Below are positions 1 through 11,303 of a stretch of DNA of 64,000 nucleotides, piece by piece (the stretch's first letter is position 1; each line of letters opens with the position of its first letter). The translations under genes and the position numbers were made by a program. The stretch covers positions 24,953,898 through 25,017,897 of the forward strand of contig OX155967.1 of NCBI GenBank assembly GCA_944548615.1, written 5' to 3'. The stretch comes from Micropterix aruncella. Taxonomy: Eukaryota; Arthropoda; Insecta; Lepidoptera; Micropterigidae. The notes beneath the pieces are model-generated. The model saw nothing but the letters and a program-made list of their open reading frames with translations. It was not told the DNA's origin and did not search any database.

Positions 1-223
1 CAAAAAACCCACTTCCATTGCGATGTTTCTGAAAAATAGTTGCGTAACTCTTTTTATAGATTTCGCAAGCGACTGTTTACGATCGTTCTATATATTCCTT
101 CAATGACAAAAAGTCGCATACAAATATTGCTTTAGATTTGCACACTTGTCATATTTGCATATACCAAGCAACAATGTCCAGAGACATTTTGTGCTGGTTA
201 GTTCAACTTTATCTTACATACTG
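1..223. other. No feature recognised
   Basis: AT-rich sequence to the left of the first inverted-repeat element. I see no coding exon, RNA gene or repeat shared with the rest of the window. Confidence 0.5.
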
Positions 224-2040
224 GGCCCAAATGCGTTTCTTTGTGAACTAAAACTAAAATTAGTCCAAGCGAACGAGACAGAGCAATACGTTAGATCGGA
301 ATATGAAACGAACGATCGTCGATAAATACTACCTGCCGAACTTATACTCGTCCAAATAAATTCGAGCATGATTTCACCTTGGCGGGCAGTTTCAAAGCGA
401 AAAAGTGACAACCGTTCATCTCACACTCCGCTCTAGCGTATTGCCCTGCCTCGTTCACACCAGGGTTGGATTGATTTTACCCAACCCGAAAAAAGGCACT
501 GGGTTAAATTGGGTAAAACCCACCTGAAAAAACCCGAGGGTTATTGACGAATGTGGGTTTTTGAAAAAATACTTGTTTATAATAATTAAACCAATGAACG
601 GATATAGCATTTATATTATATTTTATCAAAAAGAAAAAAAAGGATGTATTTTGACACACCCAGTCTGTTCCGTAATTTACTCCAGACCATTCCAAATGTT
701 GAAAAGTCTTTCAATTGATGCAGAACTGGCCGGACAAGTGTAATGCCGACTAGTTTTGGCATGATTTATAAGATAACTTATGGATGTTACGTGGATAGGC
801 AGCAGATGCAAAAACAAGGTAGAACACTCAACTTGATTTATTACAAAACTATTACAATACTCTTTAAGAGGGTGCTGCACGAAATTTCTCAAATTAGGGT
901 CTAGCGTTTTAGTTATTCCGCTAAAACTACGCTAATAAAAGCAGTGACAAAAAACACTCGTTTTTATCAATAAGTCATTTATAAGGTGAGCTAATAAATT
1001 TGGCAATAGTTTGCGTAGTTTTTTATAAAAACACCCGAGAAAATATACAAAAATGGGCGCGGGGTTTTAGTCCTCACTGGGAAAATAATAACTAATTTGA
1101 ATTACAAATTATTATAAAAGAAAGTTAAATGACATATCTTCACTATAAGCTATTTAAATTTCAATGATTGTAATAGGATTTTATACAATAAATCCCAGAA
1201 AATCAGGTATCAGATTCTCCATACATTTTTTGTATGGGCTGGCCGCGTTAATAAATACACAGGCGCGCTATGAAATAGATTCACTTCCCTGCTGCTATTG
1301 AAAGCGGGAGCACGTCTTTTTCGGTTAGCTCTTATCAGTTCCCGCTCACGTAATATTTTATTCTTCTACACCGCAGTGCCGCGTCGTCACGCATCGCATG
1401 CACGAGAAAGCAAACAGCAGTAAGTATTTTATTTTTTATATTTGTTTTTTATTAATGGATGTTTATGCCATCTTTGTTATAACTTATTATAATACTCTAC
1501 ATGTATTTTAGTTAATGGGGAAGCGTAAGAAAACATATTTCGTTTTTTGAGAAACGCCATAGAATCAGCGTGAAATTTCAGTCTGAAGACATGAGAAAGC
1601 GATGTTGTTTTCAGTCCGAGATATAAGAAAATGAGATAGTTTTAAACCCCAAGATTCGATCGATACGATGCTCATTATATAAAAAATAGATCGACTCCAA
1701 TAAGCGTAAAACAATTGAAAATATTTTCTGAAGGGACCACTATTCGAAACTTGTAATCTCGAATAGTTTAGTTAATTTGCGTGAAAAACCTGAAATTCAA
1801 TAAAAAAATACTGAAAGACGCATAAACCATGTACAGGTAGAATATTGATTTTGAATATTGATTTTGAAAAGCAGTTTCGCCATCAGGAGTGAGCAACGAA
1901 GGACATTTCGGCATGCAGATGTAACATTTTCGTAAGTTGAAAATAAGTGGTTGGCTGTAAGATATTTAGCTTACAAAGAGCATAGATAGGATATGCACTG
2001 ATTTAAGGTTGCGACACGTCATTTAAACCAGAAAAAGCAC

Positions 2041-2460
2041 GGGAATTTTAAAATCAAATAGTCTTTGAAAATATTCAAAACTATAGAATACTTATAAATA
2101 TTTTGAAACTATAGAAAAATAAAATAATTTAAAAATCATTTTAAAATCAACTACTCTTTGAAAATATTCAAAACTAAAGAATACTTAGAAATATTTTGAA
2201 ACCATAGAAAATTAAAAAAAAATGAAAATCATTTTAAAGTCTAATAGTTTTTGAAAATATTCAAAACTATAGAATACTTTGAAATATTTTGAAACCATAG
2301 AAAAATAAAATAATTTGAAAATCATTTTAAAGTCAAATAGTCTTTGAAAATATTCAAAACTACAGAATACTTAGAAATATTTTAAAACCATAGAAAAATA
2401 AAATCCTTTGAAAAACATTTTAAAATCAAATAGGCTTTGAAAATGTTCAATATCATAGAT
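2041..2460. repeat. 93-bp tandem repeat, about 4.5 copies
   Basis: The phrase TTTGAAAATATTCAAAACTA recurs with starts near 2055, 2148, 2241, 2334 and 2427, a constant spacing of 93 bp. Units differ by a few substitutions. Each is very AT-rich and contains a short self-complementary GAAAATATTC. The array lies wholly inside the hAT, so it moved with, or expanded within, that transposon. Confidence 0.9.
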
Positions 2461-2632
2461 ATTCAATAGTATAGAGAGTTTTAAAAAAATTGAAACTTGA
2501 GTTTTTTTATTTTTCTTTATTTTAACTTCATCTCATACATTGTTCACCTTGATCGATCAGCAGAAAATTTTCATCTCATCATTGCGTCACATCACAAAAA
2601 TAACAATTTTCAATCACATTAATTTTCAATCG

Positions 2633-3034
2633 CTACGTTACATTATTTAAAATATTAAATTTAAAATTATCGCAGAGTTCGGAAGACCACCACGGGGCCG
2701 CGAAACCACCGCGGGGTTTCTTCCGCCCTACTACGGCATCACAGGAAGACTCGATGGCCGCATTAAGTGCGACACACAAGTCCTCTGCGGTACTACTAGA
2801 AGGCGATGGAAAGGCCTCAAGATTCTCGCAGAGGACTTCACCAAACCGGTCCCAGTTAATGTCGCCGGTTCGGTATCGCCACTCGGATTGTGGCGTGGGG
2901 GGAACGCGACTTCCGATGCCAAATGTCACCAGTCTGCGGTCCGAAGAAGAAAGGTGCTCGTGAACTTTCCAATTGTTCATCCAACGGGCGAATCCCGGGG
3001 AGCACAGAGTGAAATCCACAAAACTCCTCTTCAA
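2633..3034 (-). pseudogene. Non-LTR retrotransposon endonuclease fragment (R1/Jockey-like)
   Basis: The minus-strand frame reads SFVDFTLCSPGFARWMNNW and then SSSDRRLVTFGI. This matches the C-terminal part of APE-type endonucleases of R1/Jockey-class elements, where the family has S-x-[IV]-D-x-T and S-D-H-R. Here the catalytic SDHR histidine is replaced (SDRR), so it is probably inactive. About 130 residues remain and the RT domain is absent. It lies inside the hAT at 461-4943. Clade assignment is inferred from motif memory only. Confidence 0.65.
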
Positions 3035-3400
3035 GACTGTTTAAAAGTGGCATTCATTAATTTAATTCTTTATTAATTTTAATTACATATTTGAAGTTGT
3101 TCAAAAATATATAATCACATTAAGCCGCGAAATCTATCTGTACCTTCTTTCCGTCGGAAGTAGTTTATTTATAAAGGTAACTGCTTTTTGAAATAATTAA
3201 AGTTTTGGTGTAGCTATTTATAGGTACCTATAATAATTACTGTTTTTTATCCTTCTCGACATACATTCTATCCTCGTACTGATGAGAATAACAATGTTAT
3301 AATTGTTTTAAGCATTATCCATTTTTATTTCTTTACTCAGAATCATAAAGTATATCTGCTATCCTGATAGTAGAAGCGGTTCGTCTCATATTTTGAAAGA

Positions 3401-4310
3401 ATACTGTAAATTGTGATAAAAGCAAATCTTTTTGCACACGTGTGTTCATTAGACCAAAATAGTTGATTTGACCTGCCGATCCGACAATTTGGCCCAGCGG
3501 ACTCGAAATGGCGGCAATTTTCCAAGGTGGCCGCTAATAAACCAAAATGATTACTCTCGTGCTGATTTTAAAGACCCATGGGTCTTTTTCGGAATAATTC
3601 CTTACAAACAAGGTAGAATGTGTACAATCATTTATATATACCTAGTGTAGTATAGTGTAGAATAAAACGGCCGCGGTACATTTATTTTGGCCAGTTCTGA
3701 TGACACCGAGTACAAAAGTTTAAGTTTTCTGGCCAAAAGTACAAATATGTTCAAATCGGTTCAAAATACGTTCAAAGGTTGTTCAAAACACATGTAGTCG
3801 TCATATTTGAGCCAGCGACTACAAATTCAAAGTCAAAGACCCATTCACATATTCTATATTATATAGTTCAAATTTTCCATGTTTTCTGGGTAGCAAATTT
3901 CAGAAATTACTTACAGCATACACAAAATAATTCTCTCGTTTGACTTTTTTGACAGTTTTGACTTTAGATTCGTCTTTTCCAGTGTGCAAATACTCGAAGA
4001 AGACGCGTAGAACATAACGGTAACGTGAAAGTAAATACTCGTTAAAAATGTTTATAATCCTGTTCAAAATTAACTAAAGTTATTTTTATTGCCATATTTG
4101 AAATATACGACCCCAAAATAGCCGAAAAGGCCCATGGGTCATTAAAATCAGCATGAGAAAAATAATTTTGGTTTATTAGCGACCATCTTGAAAAACGGCC
4201 ACTATTTTGAGTCCGCTGGGCCAAATTTGTCGGAACGGCGGGTCAAATCGACCATTTTGGTCTAATAAATACGTGTGCAAAAGGATTTGCTTTTATCACA
4301 ATTTGCAGTT
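3401..4310. mobile_element. Fold-back element with arms of about 195 bp
   Basis: The arms 3401-3595 and 4112-4310 are imperfect inverted copies. Both contain the words AAGCAAATC, CACACGT, CAGCGGACTC and CCCATGGGTC in mirrored order. The 500-bp centre is non-coding. Short frames at 3468-3650 and 4042-4224 are the same arm read from each side and are not genes. The element is nested within the hAT. Confidence 0.75.
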
Positions 4311-4995
4311 TTTGTTATTTGCAATTTGCTATGAGCAATAAAATTATAAAATGCGGGTTACATAGCTTTGGCGGGTGACCGTCTGTTCAGCGTTATCAAT
4401 GTATGCGATTTAGTCACACCTGCATGGCCGCCGCCGGCAAGCGTAAATTACCTACATTTGTGTAGCGGCATAGGCTCGGAGCCCTCTTAAGCGATAAAGA
4501 CCCTTATATACCTACACTATTTAGTTCTAAAATCGTTTGCACTACTACTCAATACTTTCACGCCGAAACGCTGCCAGTACTACTTCTCAATACTTTCGCG
4601 CCGAAACAACGCCGCTAGCGGTTGTTAGTGTTAACTCTTATCCTGTTGTAAAAATAAAGGGGATCTCCCGGACAACTGACAATAACGATTTTCGGGGACA
4701 TCCCCTTCATGGTAGTGTTACAACTTTATTCAGTAGTAAATAGATTTGGATTGGGAGAAAAAAAGGCAATCAAAATGGTAATAAAATTAAATTAAATGTA
4801 AAATTAAAATATATTAATTTAAAATTCTCATAACTCCGAAAAAAACCGAAATTCCCCAAAAAAGCCCAAAAATCCCCGAAAAAAACCGAAATAACCCAGT
4901 GGGCAGATATTTTTTGATAAAACCCGGGTTTTTGCCAACCCTGGTTCACACGGACTAATTTCCAATTTTAGTTCACGAAGAAACGCAATCGAGCC

Positions 4996-6783
4996 TATTT
5001 TAGTACACATGCTTTTATCCTGGACTTGTCTCAAATTCAACTCATTGAATTTGGTGAAAATATCGGACAAGCCATTTTTTGCAGCCACAAAATGTCAAAT
5101 CAATTAGTCATAATTATCAATAGCTTGACGCGCGTACCCCCTCAAGCAACCCCGCCCCTGAGGGTACGCGTACCACTTATTGAGAAATACTGGTCTAAAA
5201 TAATGTCGTATAAAAAATCGTAAAAAAAAAGGTATTTTTGTTCAGTTTGATACACAAAATAACCGCTCAAAAAAGATCTCCATTATGCTCATAACGCATT
5301 TATCAACATGCGCTCATATATGTGCATTGTATCCGTTTGACAACCCATGTTACAGGTGTACTTCCCTTTGCTTTCAAAGCAGTATTTTATCCTGCTTCAA
5401 ATATATGAAGCTGTGAGGGACCACCCTTCACTAGACTCCAATTTATTCGGTGTGAGGTGGTGGCGTCATCTTGCGGGTTATCTCCATATGTCGATTTTAA
5501 GTATATCAGGTGTTTATTGAAATTAGTTATTGCCAGTTTGTAACGCTTCTCGAATTGGTTGTATTGACGCGAATGTATTGGCTATCTGCCTGAAACTACA
5601 AGGGTGTATGTATGAGGATTGTCCTTGTGCTCCTAGTATCTCGTACTGGGCACGGCTCAAGTCTATGGGATTGCAGACTGATGCTTTTCGCCTCGATAGT
5701 GGAACGGAAGGAAAGGTGACCAAGAAGCAGGGGTACCGAAGTATGCCATCGCTGTCTTGGGGGAAACCAAGAAGCCGGGGTACCGAGGTATGCCGTCGCT
5801 GTCTTAGGGGACGTGATCACTCAAGGAATGATGCTTTGGTTGCTTTTTCGCCGGTTTATATAGGCCGATAAATCATGCAATCCAAAATATTCCGAGTAAA
5901 AGTATTGTTTCATCGTGCTGATTCATCGCTTCACGAGGTAGAATAGGTGAATTTGGGTCAGTGTATTTCACTGGAAATCAATGCATTTGTTGATTGTATG
6001 TGACGTTACTTAAGGGCCATTACAAAGCTACTGTTTTAGGGCTAATATAAGAAAACGTGCCGCCGAATCGCCTTACTTGAGAAGATATCCTTTCTTGAGA
6101 CAAAACTTCGATTAAATTTTGATTGACTTTATTTTCGCTTTTCAAAAACCTCCCATCCCTACCGTTACCGTCATTGGAACCTTTAAGTGTCTGAGTTGCT
6201 TGTGCTTGTGCTATTTTTTTTAAGACATTTTTGATTATATCAGATTACGAAGTCGGTAAGCTTTATGATCCTCTTATTCGCTACAGGTTCTTTTACCTAA
6301 AAAGATCATTGCACAAAGATCAATGCACAATGCTGCCTCTTTGCAGGCAAGTTGCCTTTATTCAGGGTAGTCACTCTCTACTTCATTGTCAATATTTAAA
6401 ATAATAGTTCACTAACAGCGGCCAACAAAAAGTTTTTGCAAAAAGTCTTCTTTATTATGTTTTTTAATAAATACAATTGAAGGGATACGGGAAAAAGCGG
6501 TCAATATATATTTTTTTTTTTTTTGTGAAATTGAGACACTTTTTCTGCGACATAATTTCAAGTAAAAATTAAATAACATATATATTTTCTCCTTGCTCAA
6601 ACAAACCCTGGTTAAAAGATCATATTTAAAGTTAGAAATTTTTTAAAAATAAATTACCAAAAATTTCAAAAAGGCGACATTTTTTCCCGTGACCCTTCAA
6701 TTAGAAGAATCCTTATGGACAAGATAAAGATAAAAAGTATTTATTTCCAATACAACCATACAATTGTGTAGGAATGACAGTAA
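4996..6783. other. Stretch without recognisable genes; contains a 46-bp tandem duplication
   Basis: Unique-looking AT-rich sequence. A segment with GGGGTACCGA-GTATGCC-TCGCTGTCTT is repeated in tandem near 5730-5762 and 5776-5808. A 113-codon frame over 5530-5871 carries that duplication but has no recognisable domain, so I do not call it a gene. A small GC-rich inverted pair (GCGTACCC / GGGTACGC) lies at 5131-5172. Confidence 0.5.
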
Positions 6784-7053
6784 TTAACCCCTCAGGCCCC
6801 GATTGGCCGATATCGGCCACAACACGATTCAGCGTGACGGCCCCGTTTTAATTTTATTTTAATTTCATTTGTTTTATTTTATTATGTTTTATTATGTTAA
6901 TATGTTTCATTTTAATTATAGGTACAGTGGTTTGCCAGTAATTAATGTTTTGGTGAGACAGTGTCGTAATTAATTTTTTTTACTAATTTTTACAAAAAAT
7001 TTTTGGGACAGCAACTTGTCAATCGGCTGAGGGGCCGACGCCTGAAGGGTTAA
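6784..7053 (+). mobile_element. TTAA element family A, copy 1 (270 bp)
   Basis: Begins TTAACCCCTCAGGCCCC and ends GCCTGAAGGGTTAA, with TTAA at both edges. Near the left end is the 14-bp perfect palindrome GGCCGATATCGGCC. The middle is AT-rich with repeated TTTTATTATGTT words and no coding capacity. Other copies are at 8735, 16262 (inverted) and 51380. TTAA target use is characteristic of piggyBac-type transposition, and no such transposase is seen in this window. Confidence 0.85.
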
Positions 7054-7207
7054 TCTTAAACTAGTTACTCAATTTAGACAAGAGATGATATACAATATAT
7101 AGCTTTAAACTTACCAATTTACAAAAACATAGACTATATGATAACAGTTTACAACAAAACAATTAACGGTAAATAATATGTATTAGATTAAATGGGTAGA
7201 TACGATG

Positions 7208-7948
7208 CTATGTATTTTCAAAATATTTTAAAAAGTCGTTATGAGCATACATGTTGATTTTAAGCAGATAGACTCGGTTGGATCTCTTGAAAATATCGAT
7301 GTTTTTAATTGCTTTTAATCTTTCGGGCAATTTATTGAAAAGTTTGAGGCCTAAGTATCGACTAGTCGCCTGAAACTTGGCAGTACGTGCTACGAACGGT
7401 TGGAGATACAGGGTTTTATTCTTGGTGTCATGCCGATGTACTTCCTCGTGGGATATGGCCGAGCTCTTATTGCAATAGAATTCGCAAAGAGCTTCTTGAG
7501 CAAAAATCGCATATACGTTCAATATCCCTAGTTTCTGGAAGTGTACACGACATGACTGCCGTGGACCAATACCTACTATCGCATGTATGGCTCTTTTCTG
7601 GAGAGTGAATACACTGTTGATGTGCGCTGCACTACCCCATAAAAGAATACCATAGCGCAGGTGTGACTCAACTAGCGCGTAATAGGCCGATATTACTTCA
7701 GTTCTCTCCAAACAACTTCTGATGCGTAATAGAGCATAGCAGGCTGACGAAAGTTTTGACTTAACATGCTCTATATGTAGATTCCATGACATCTTTCCAT
7801 CCAGATGTAATCCGAGGAATTTAACTGATTCCGCAAGTTCAACCGGGTAGTTAACTTTTATAGATGTCTTGCTATTAAAATTTAAAATAACAGTTTTAGA
7901 CATATTTAGTAGACAGGTTAGTTTAAAATTTTTCACATTATTCCTCAA
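7208..7948 (-). pseudogene. Non-LTR retrotransposon polyprotein, C-terminal part downstream of the RT core
   Basis: A 246-codon open frame contains VKFLGLHLDGKMSWNLHIEH, then ALVESHLRYGILLWG, then LQKRAIHAIVGIGPRQSCR. This is the region after the RT catalytic core in Jockey/CR1-class elements (K-F-L-G-[IV]-x-[LI]-D and S-x-x-x-Y-G-I-x-x-W-G). The RT core itself is missing, so the copy is 5'-truncated. Its N-terminal edge merges into unrecognised sequence near 7990. The frame is intact, implying fairly recent insertion. Related fragments on the same strand occur at 60430-60900. It has no link to the host gene. Confidence 0.8.
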
Positions 7949-7989
7949 TAATATCCTTGTAGGTCGAAACAGCTCAGGCGCGTTTGAGA

Positions 7990-8600
7990 TGTTTTGAATG
8001 TATCCGCAAATTAGATATTTAAATTAAAACAATATTTCTCATTCTAACATTTTAATGATATTCCAGATTACAGAGTACCTAGATTACACATATAATGGAA
8101 CATGATAAATGAACAAAAAAAACTAATGGCGAGCGGCAAATATAGGTGATTTTAAAATATACCTGTGACTTTTACAAGTAGATGGAATATAGGGTGTTTC
8201 TAATTGGGATGTGTCCGTCCCCGAAGTCCAAGAAGACAGCGGACATCTCAACGAGTCGTGTTATCACCTGCGCATACAAATCTTTATAATTTTGCATACA
8301 GACAAGATCGACAACCATGTACAAATACATCAAATACAAAATATGATCAAGAAAGAAATTGCAAAAAATGGTCTTAAAATTAACAGTGGTAAAGAAAAAC
8401 ATTGAAATACATGAATACGAATAAAATGTGTATACAGAGGATAACACGACCATACTCACCTAAGAACAACAATATCAAAATTTATAAAACTTTTAAAGAA
8501 TGTGAGTAAAGGACTTTAGGGTGTTTTGCGCAGGATGTAAGGAATCGCATTATTGAAATTTTATTCCGCTTCACAATATTATATATGTATCGACATCAAT
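7990..8600. other. No gene recognised
   Basis: AT-rich sequence with only short chance frames, including a mirrored pair at 8172-8459. No domain or repeat relationship was found. Confidence 0.5.
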
Positions 8601-8604
8601 GTAG

Positions 8605-9060
8605 CTAGTATCAATGATTATATATGGTATTAGATTGCTCAACTCCGTATTACGATTTGGCAACCCTTCAGCGGTGGCGCTGATAGCATTGACGGCAAAA
8701 CTAATAGAAATTTATTTAGCTATCTATACCAACATTAACCCCTCAAGCCCCGATTGGCCGATATCGGCCACAAATTGATTCAGCGTGACGGGCCCGTTTT
8801 AATTTTATTTTAATTTAATTTGTTTTATTTTATTATGTTTTATTATGTTACTATGTTTCATTTTAATTATGGGTACAGTGGTTTGGCAGTAATTTATGTT
8901 TTTGGTGAAAGTGTCATAATTCATTTTTTTTACTAATTTTTACTAAAATTTTTTAGGACATCAACTTGTCAATCGGCTGAGGGGCCGAGGCCTGAAGGGT
9001 TAATAAATAATGTTTTTGTTTATAAAGGACTGGCCGATTATAAAAACTCAATAGTTTAAC
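8605..9060 (+). repeat. Interspersed repeat, filled-site copy
   Basis: The flanks 8605-8734 and 9004-9060 match 39570-39760: both contain GGTATTA-ATTGCT, GGCGC-GATAGCATTG and ATAAAGGACTG. The family A TTAA element at 8735-9003 interrupts this copy, while the copy at 39.6 kb lacks it. The pair is therefore a filled/empty comparison. Confidence 0.7.
8735..9003 (+). mobile_element. TTAA element family A, copy 2 (269 bp)
   Basis: Nearly identical to copy 1, with TTAACCCCTCAAGCCCC at the left, the GGCCGATATCGGCC palindrome, and CCTGAAGGGTTAA at the right. It is inserted in the interspersed repeat at 8605-9060. Confidence 0.85.
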
Positions 9061-10575
9061 CAATGATAACATTAATAACATTTCATTATTAGTGACATCT
9101 ATCGTATTTTTATATAGGCTGATTACTTCACAGAAAAATACAGAGATAGAATGCTATCTATTAGTCTATCTGAACATTAAAGGGCGTAGCTATTAGTAAT
9201 AAAACCCGTATAGCAAATTAAAAATTGACATCTTTATGTAGATAATACTAAAACAAGCTATGATTTAAAAAATCGTTTGTTATTATATTATTTTATAATA
9301 AATTAGCATGTTTAGAGCGTTATCTAGTCATACGGTTTCAGTATAAAAGTCATCATATTGGACATAAGAAGTTGGTCAATTTTTGGATCTATAAGTTGCC
9401 AAGTTGTCTGTATGAAATCCTAGTTGCCAAATCGTAGTACGACAATGAGCAACCTACTACCCTATATAATCGATCCTAGTATGATTTATAGTAGAACACC
9501 AATTATTAAATAATTGGGGGACCACTGTTCGGAGTATATACTTTCAGATGTAATTGATCAGATACATTTTCGGACAACAAAATGATTTGTTAAAGTTTTT
9601 TCCGTGATGTCTTTAGTTGACAACAATGAACTCTCCATATGGACGAGCATCGTGTTGACATAAAAAAAGCAAATTTCATCTAGAAAAATGCATGTGGAAA
9701 ATCACATATATAATGTCATATCGAGTTTTTCAATATTTTGGCGCATCAGATGACAAGTTACAAAGTAATATTCATGACAAGTTACAAAGTAATATGTATG
9801 ACAAGTTACAAAGTAATATTTATGACAATGAATAATGTTATGAAAATAAAAACGATTGAACGCTGTTTATAAGACCCCCGCAGCGATGCCACGGCTCACG
9901 GCATTTGGAAATGAATATAACTTTGATTTTCTGCTGAAATTCTTCAAATGTGTTTTGGAACCACTTCACATTTGCGCAGATAAATGTGTTACTAACTTTG
10001 TACATTTCAGTTTTTGTAAATATTGTAACGATTCAGTTTTTTAGTGATTTAAAAATATATTTTCCATTCGCGAGTGTTAAACAGGATGTCAGCATACAGG
10101 GCACTCTTATCGCATTTCGGTATACTGGAAGCTCACTGTGAAAGGGTTAATAAAAGAAAGCATTTTTATGCCCTTTGAAATACATGTTATAATATAAAGT
10201 AAATAATCATTATTTACACATTTAAAAAAATAATCCAACAAATTTATAAATTAAACAAGTTAAATTATTTATATAGGAATTACATAATATAAGCAATGAA
10301 AAAACAACACTAGATGATAGTTCGCACAACCGGTTGTTCGAATAATAGGTGTTACGGATCCCTAAAATAGAATTTAGGGTTCCCATTTATTTTAATTTAG
10401 TGGATATGGGGAGAAATGTAGCCAAAGACAAATTCTGCATGGAACTGCTAGTTGAAAAAAAATCACCACATTTTTATGTTTTACCCACAAAGCATTTGCC
10501 TTTTCGTGGAACCCGCCTTGTCGCCTTGGCACCATCTTCTAGGTGGGCATTTGTAGCATCACACAGTCAAACATT
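9061..10575. other. AT-rich stretch, no gene; contains a 24-bp tandem repeat
   Basis: No coding exon was recognised. ATGACAAGTTACAAAGTAAT repeats with starts at 9750, 9774 and 9798 plus a partial unit at 9822 (period 24). The segment near 9490-9560 faintly resembles the Tigger-like end at 53.6 kb but is too degraded to call. Confidence 0.6.
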
Positions 10576-10643
10576 CAGGCGGTCACCCATCCCAGTATTG
10601 ACCGCGCCCGCCGCTGCTTAACTTCGGTAACGAGGAGAACCGG
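10576..10643 (-). pseudogene. 5S rRNA-derived fragment
   Basis: The minus strand reads GGTTCTC, then ACCGAAGTTAAGCAGC, GGGCGCGGTCA, and GGATGGGTGACCGCCTG. These are the internal promoter and loop segments of arthropod 5S rRNA, in order. The 5' third and the 3' acceptor-side helix are missing, and flanking sequence (ATGCCCACCTA) is unrelated to 5S. It is either a 5S pseudogene or the head of a 5S-derived SINE, not a functional 5S gene. Confidence 0.75.
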
Positions 10644-10996
10644 TGACAACGGAGCTACGGACGCTACCAAAAATTTATTGTAACCTCGAAGTGATTTATT
10701 TGAATGTTTATGAATATATATTTTTTTAGCAATATTTTGTAGAAGCGTCATTATTTAGTTTTACAAAATAAGTACAGTACAACCCTGGTTAACAGAAATA
10801 AAAGGGGGGGAAGCCGGATAACGATTTTTTCGGTTAAGCCTTGAACACACTACGACCTTAAAATACAGTACATACGTATTTCAGACAGTTCTAAGGGTTA
10901 AACAAATTCAATAATCTCTTTGTAGGGTAAACTAACGTTCTTCATTAAAGTTAAAATTGCACATTCATAGGATTATAGTATGTACATCTATACACA

Positions 10997-11303
10997 TTAA
11001 CCCTTGGAGTAAATGGGTATTTTCATGGATGCATCTGTCTCTTTTGCAGGATTTTCGGCGACATCGACAAGTACTATAACTACGAAACTACTACACCAAT
11101 CATAAAAAGAACAACTGCACAATGATTGCATTGAAATTTCGAATATAAAATATTGAAATATCATTTTGTAAAACAATTAGATAATTATGAATAAATATGA
11201 GAACGTCAAAGTGAAAAAAACGCGCGACCAGATTTGGTCGACTCGTACTCAACGGATAATTGTTTCGCGACCAGATTTGGTTGACTCATACTCAACGGGT
11301 TAA
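10997..11303 (+). mobile_element. TTAA element family B, copy 1 (307 bp)
   Basis: TTAACCCTTGGAGTAAATGG at the left and CTCAACGGGTTAA at the right. The right end has a direct repeat of GACCAGATTTGGT-GACTC-TACTCAACGG separated by about 20 bp. The middle carries the shared core (about 11071-11206) discussed in the findings. Other copies are at 24317, 44694 (inverted) and 48561. Confidence 0.85.

Larger units (their letters stand above)
461..4943. mobile_element. hAT-type DNA transposon, non-autonomous, with perfect 8-bp target duplication
   Basis: The element begins CAGGGTTGG and ends CCAACCCTG. GTTCACAC lies immediately outside both ends (453-460 and 4944-4951). An 8-bp duplication with CAG-type ends is the hAT signature. 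Sub-terminal sequence is rich in AACCC/GGGTT words on both sides. I found no hAT transposase or dimerisation domain inside the 4.48 kb. The interior instead holds a 93-bp satellite, a non-LTR endonuclease fragment and a fold-back element, so it is probably a non-autonomous carrier. The 1370-1430 segment ends in a donor-like GTAAGT and could be an old 5' UTR, which is weak evidence. Confidence 0.88.
224..4995. mobile_element. Short TIR element (copy 1), split by a hAT insertion
   Basis: The left end (224-270) and right end (4955-4995) are inverted copies of each other around the word TGCGTTTCTT-GTGAACTAAAA. Removing the hAT at 461-4943 and one 8-bp duplicate leaves a non-coding element of about 280 bp. 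The same element occurs at 11304-12001 in the opposite orientation, and segments such as 290-345 are nearly identical to 11890-11945. No transposase is encoded, so it is a non-autonomous element older than the hAT. Confidence 0.75.

Noticed and set aside
2041..2460. CRISPR-like array
   Set aside because: Units are tandem without unique spacers, and the context is a eukaryotic transposon.
5530..5871. 113-codon frame with Cys residues
   Set aside because: Includes a tandem duplication that translates into a partial repeat. No domain, and the opposite strand has a comparable frame. Likely chance.
9490..9600. Possible Tigger end (GGGGGACCACTGTTCGGAG)
   Set aside because: Resembles the sub-terminal sequence at 53640 but no partner end or TA duplication was found.
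10349..10621. 90-codon plus-strand frame
   Set aside because: Overlaps the 5S-derived segment antisense. No protein features.
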